From JAGMDK01 sp023128695 (GTDB lineage: Bacteria; Planctomycetota; Phycisphaerae; UBA1845; Fen-1342): DNA of 26,044 nucleotides. The DNA lies in contig DAOVQG010000024.1 of the NCBI GenBank assembly GCA_030628805.1, positions 1 through 26,044 of the forward strand. Reading direction: 5' to 3'. A program made the translations under genes and the position numbers. Positions 25,751 through 26,044 of the stretch are shown here, piece by piece. A model generated the notes under the pieces. That model was not told the DNA's origin and did no database searches. It saw only the letters and a list, made by a program, of their open reading frames with translations. Every line of letters begins with the position of its first letter. The stretch's first letter is position 1.

Positions 25751-26044
25751 GAGCGCTTGGGCCGCCGGCATAACGTCCTCGTCGTGGACGATCTCGGCAG
25801 CGGCTTGCTGACCGACAAGCTACCCTGGCCCGAGCCCGCGTCCCCGCCGGACGACGAAGATTCTTCCGTATCCAACGCGGAAGAGGATTTCCCGACCAAC
25901 CCCGACACGTGGGACGAGCCGACCGTGGAGGATAGCGTCGCCGCCGGCGCGGACCTCACGCTTTTCAGCGGCGACAAATTGCTCGGCGGTCCCCAGGCCG
26001 GGCTCCTCCTCGGCCGGGCCGATCTCATTGCTGCCTTGCGGAAA
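25751..26044 (+). CDS. selA: L-seryl-tRNA(Sec) selenium transferase, fragment (both ends missing)
   Basis: This frame is open to the window end and encodes 98 residues of SelA, the PLP enzyme that converts seryl-tRNA(Sec) to selenocysteinyl-tRNA(Sec) using selenophosphate. Diagnostic blocks are VVDDLGSG near 25784, EPTVEDSVAAGADL near 25914-25960, and FSGDKLLGGPQAG with the PLP-binding lysine codon at 25976-25978, then GRADLIAALRK to the last base. An acidic, proline-rich stretch of about 25 extra residues (PPDDEDSSVSNAEED) lies between the first two blocks. The C-terminal third lies beyond the window. The first 200 or more residues should lie at 25,100-25,750, but that is Kelch-RHS sequence on the other strand. 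So the gene is genuinely 5'-truncated or the contig is misjoined. No start codon is proposed. Confidence 0.85.

Noticed and set aside
1..26044. tRNA, rRNA, riboswitch or CRISPR features
   Set aside because: None seen on reading both strands; hairpins found are short repeat elements without cloverleaf, conserved riboswitch cores or regular spacer arrays. A covariance-model scan would be decisive.

Overview
The window reads as chromosome of a GC-rich planctomycete, probably Phycisphaerae-like. This is an inference from style: many exported multidomain proteins, C-terminal dockerin-like modules, a Kelch/RHS giant, an FGE-fold/ASH protein, and intergenic spaces packed with hairpin repeats. Nothing here gives a species.

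Layout. 1-4183: smc on the plus strand, preceded by a 198-bp tandem duplication that copied its own start region and followed 33 bp later by a tiny lysine-rich H1-like gene. 4184-4732: repeat-rich spacer. 4733-13844: four plus-strand exported proteins (conserved HTSHGSQ protein, beta-rich protein, peptidylarginine-deiminase-like protein, M14 carboxypeptidase). All four end in the same 71-residue dockerin-like cassette. A convergent terminase large subunit gene lies between the first two. 13845-14031: inverted hairpin pair. 14032-18038: a minus-strand FGE-fold/ASH-domain protein whose reading frame collides with a 5'-truncated beta-propeller gene. 18039-18456: repeats. 18457-18998: a MazF-type toxin-antitoxin pair. 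19014-25736: two minus-strand genes, an exported mosaic protein with a second kind of dockerin-like module and a very large Kelch-RHS protein with a compositionally different C-terminus. 25751-26044: an incomplete selA (selenocysteine synthase) on the plus strand, abutting the truncated Kelch end.

How the genes fit together. The strongest theme is an extracellular set: four exported proteins share a calcium-loop cassette with Trp-Arg at the two loop positions that set partner choice in classical dockerins, suggesting one common anchor or scaffold that is not in this window. Two of them, the deiminase and the carboxypeptidase, are translationally coupled and could act together on protein C-termini or arginines. 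A second theme is rearrangement: two abrupt gene-gene junctions (about 14,880 and 25,760), a tandem duplication at smc, a hairpin repeat inserted into and translated within a coding sequence, and a lone terminase. Assembly chimerism must be excluded before the junctions are treated as biology.
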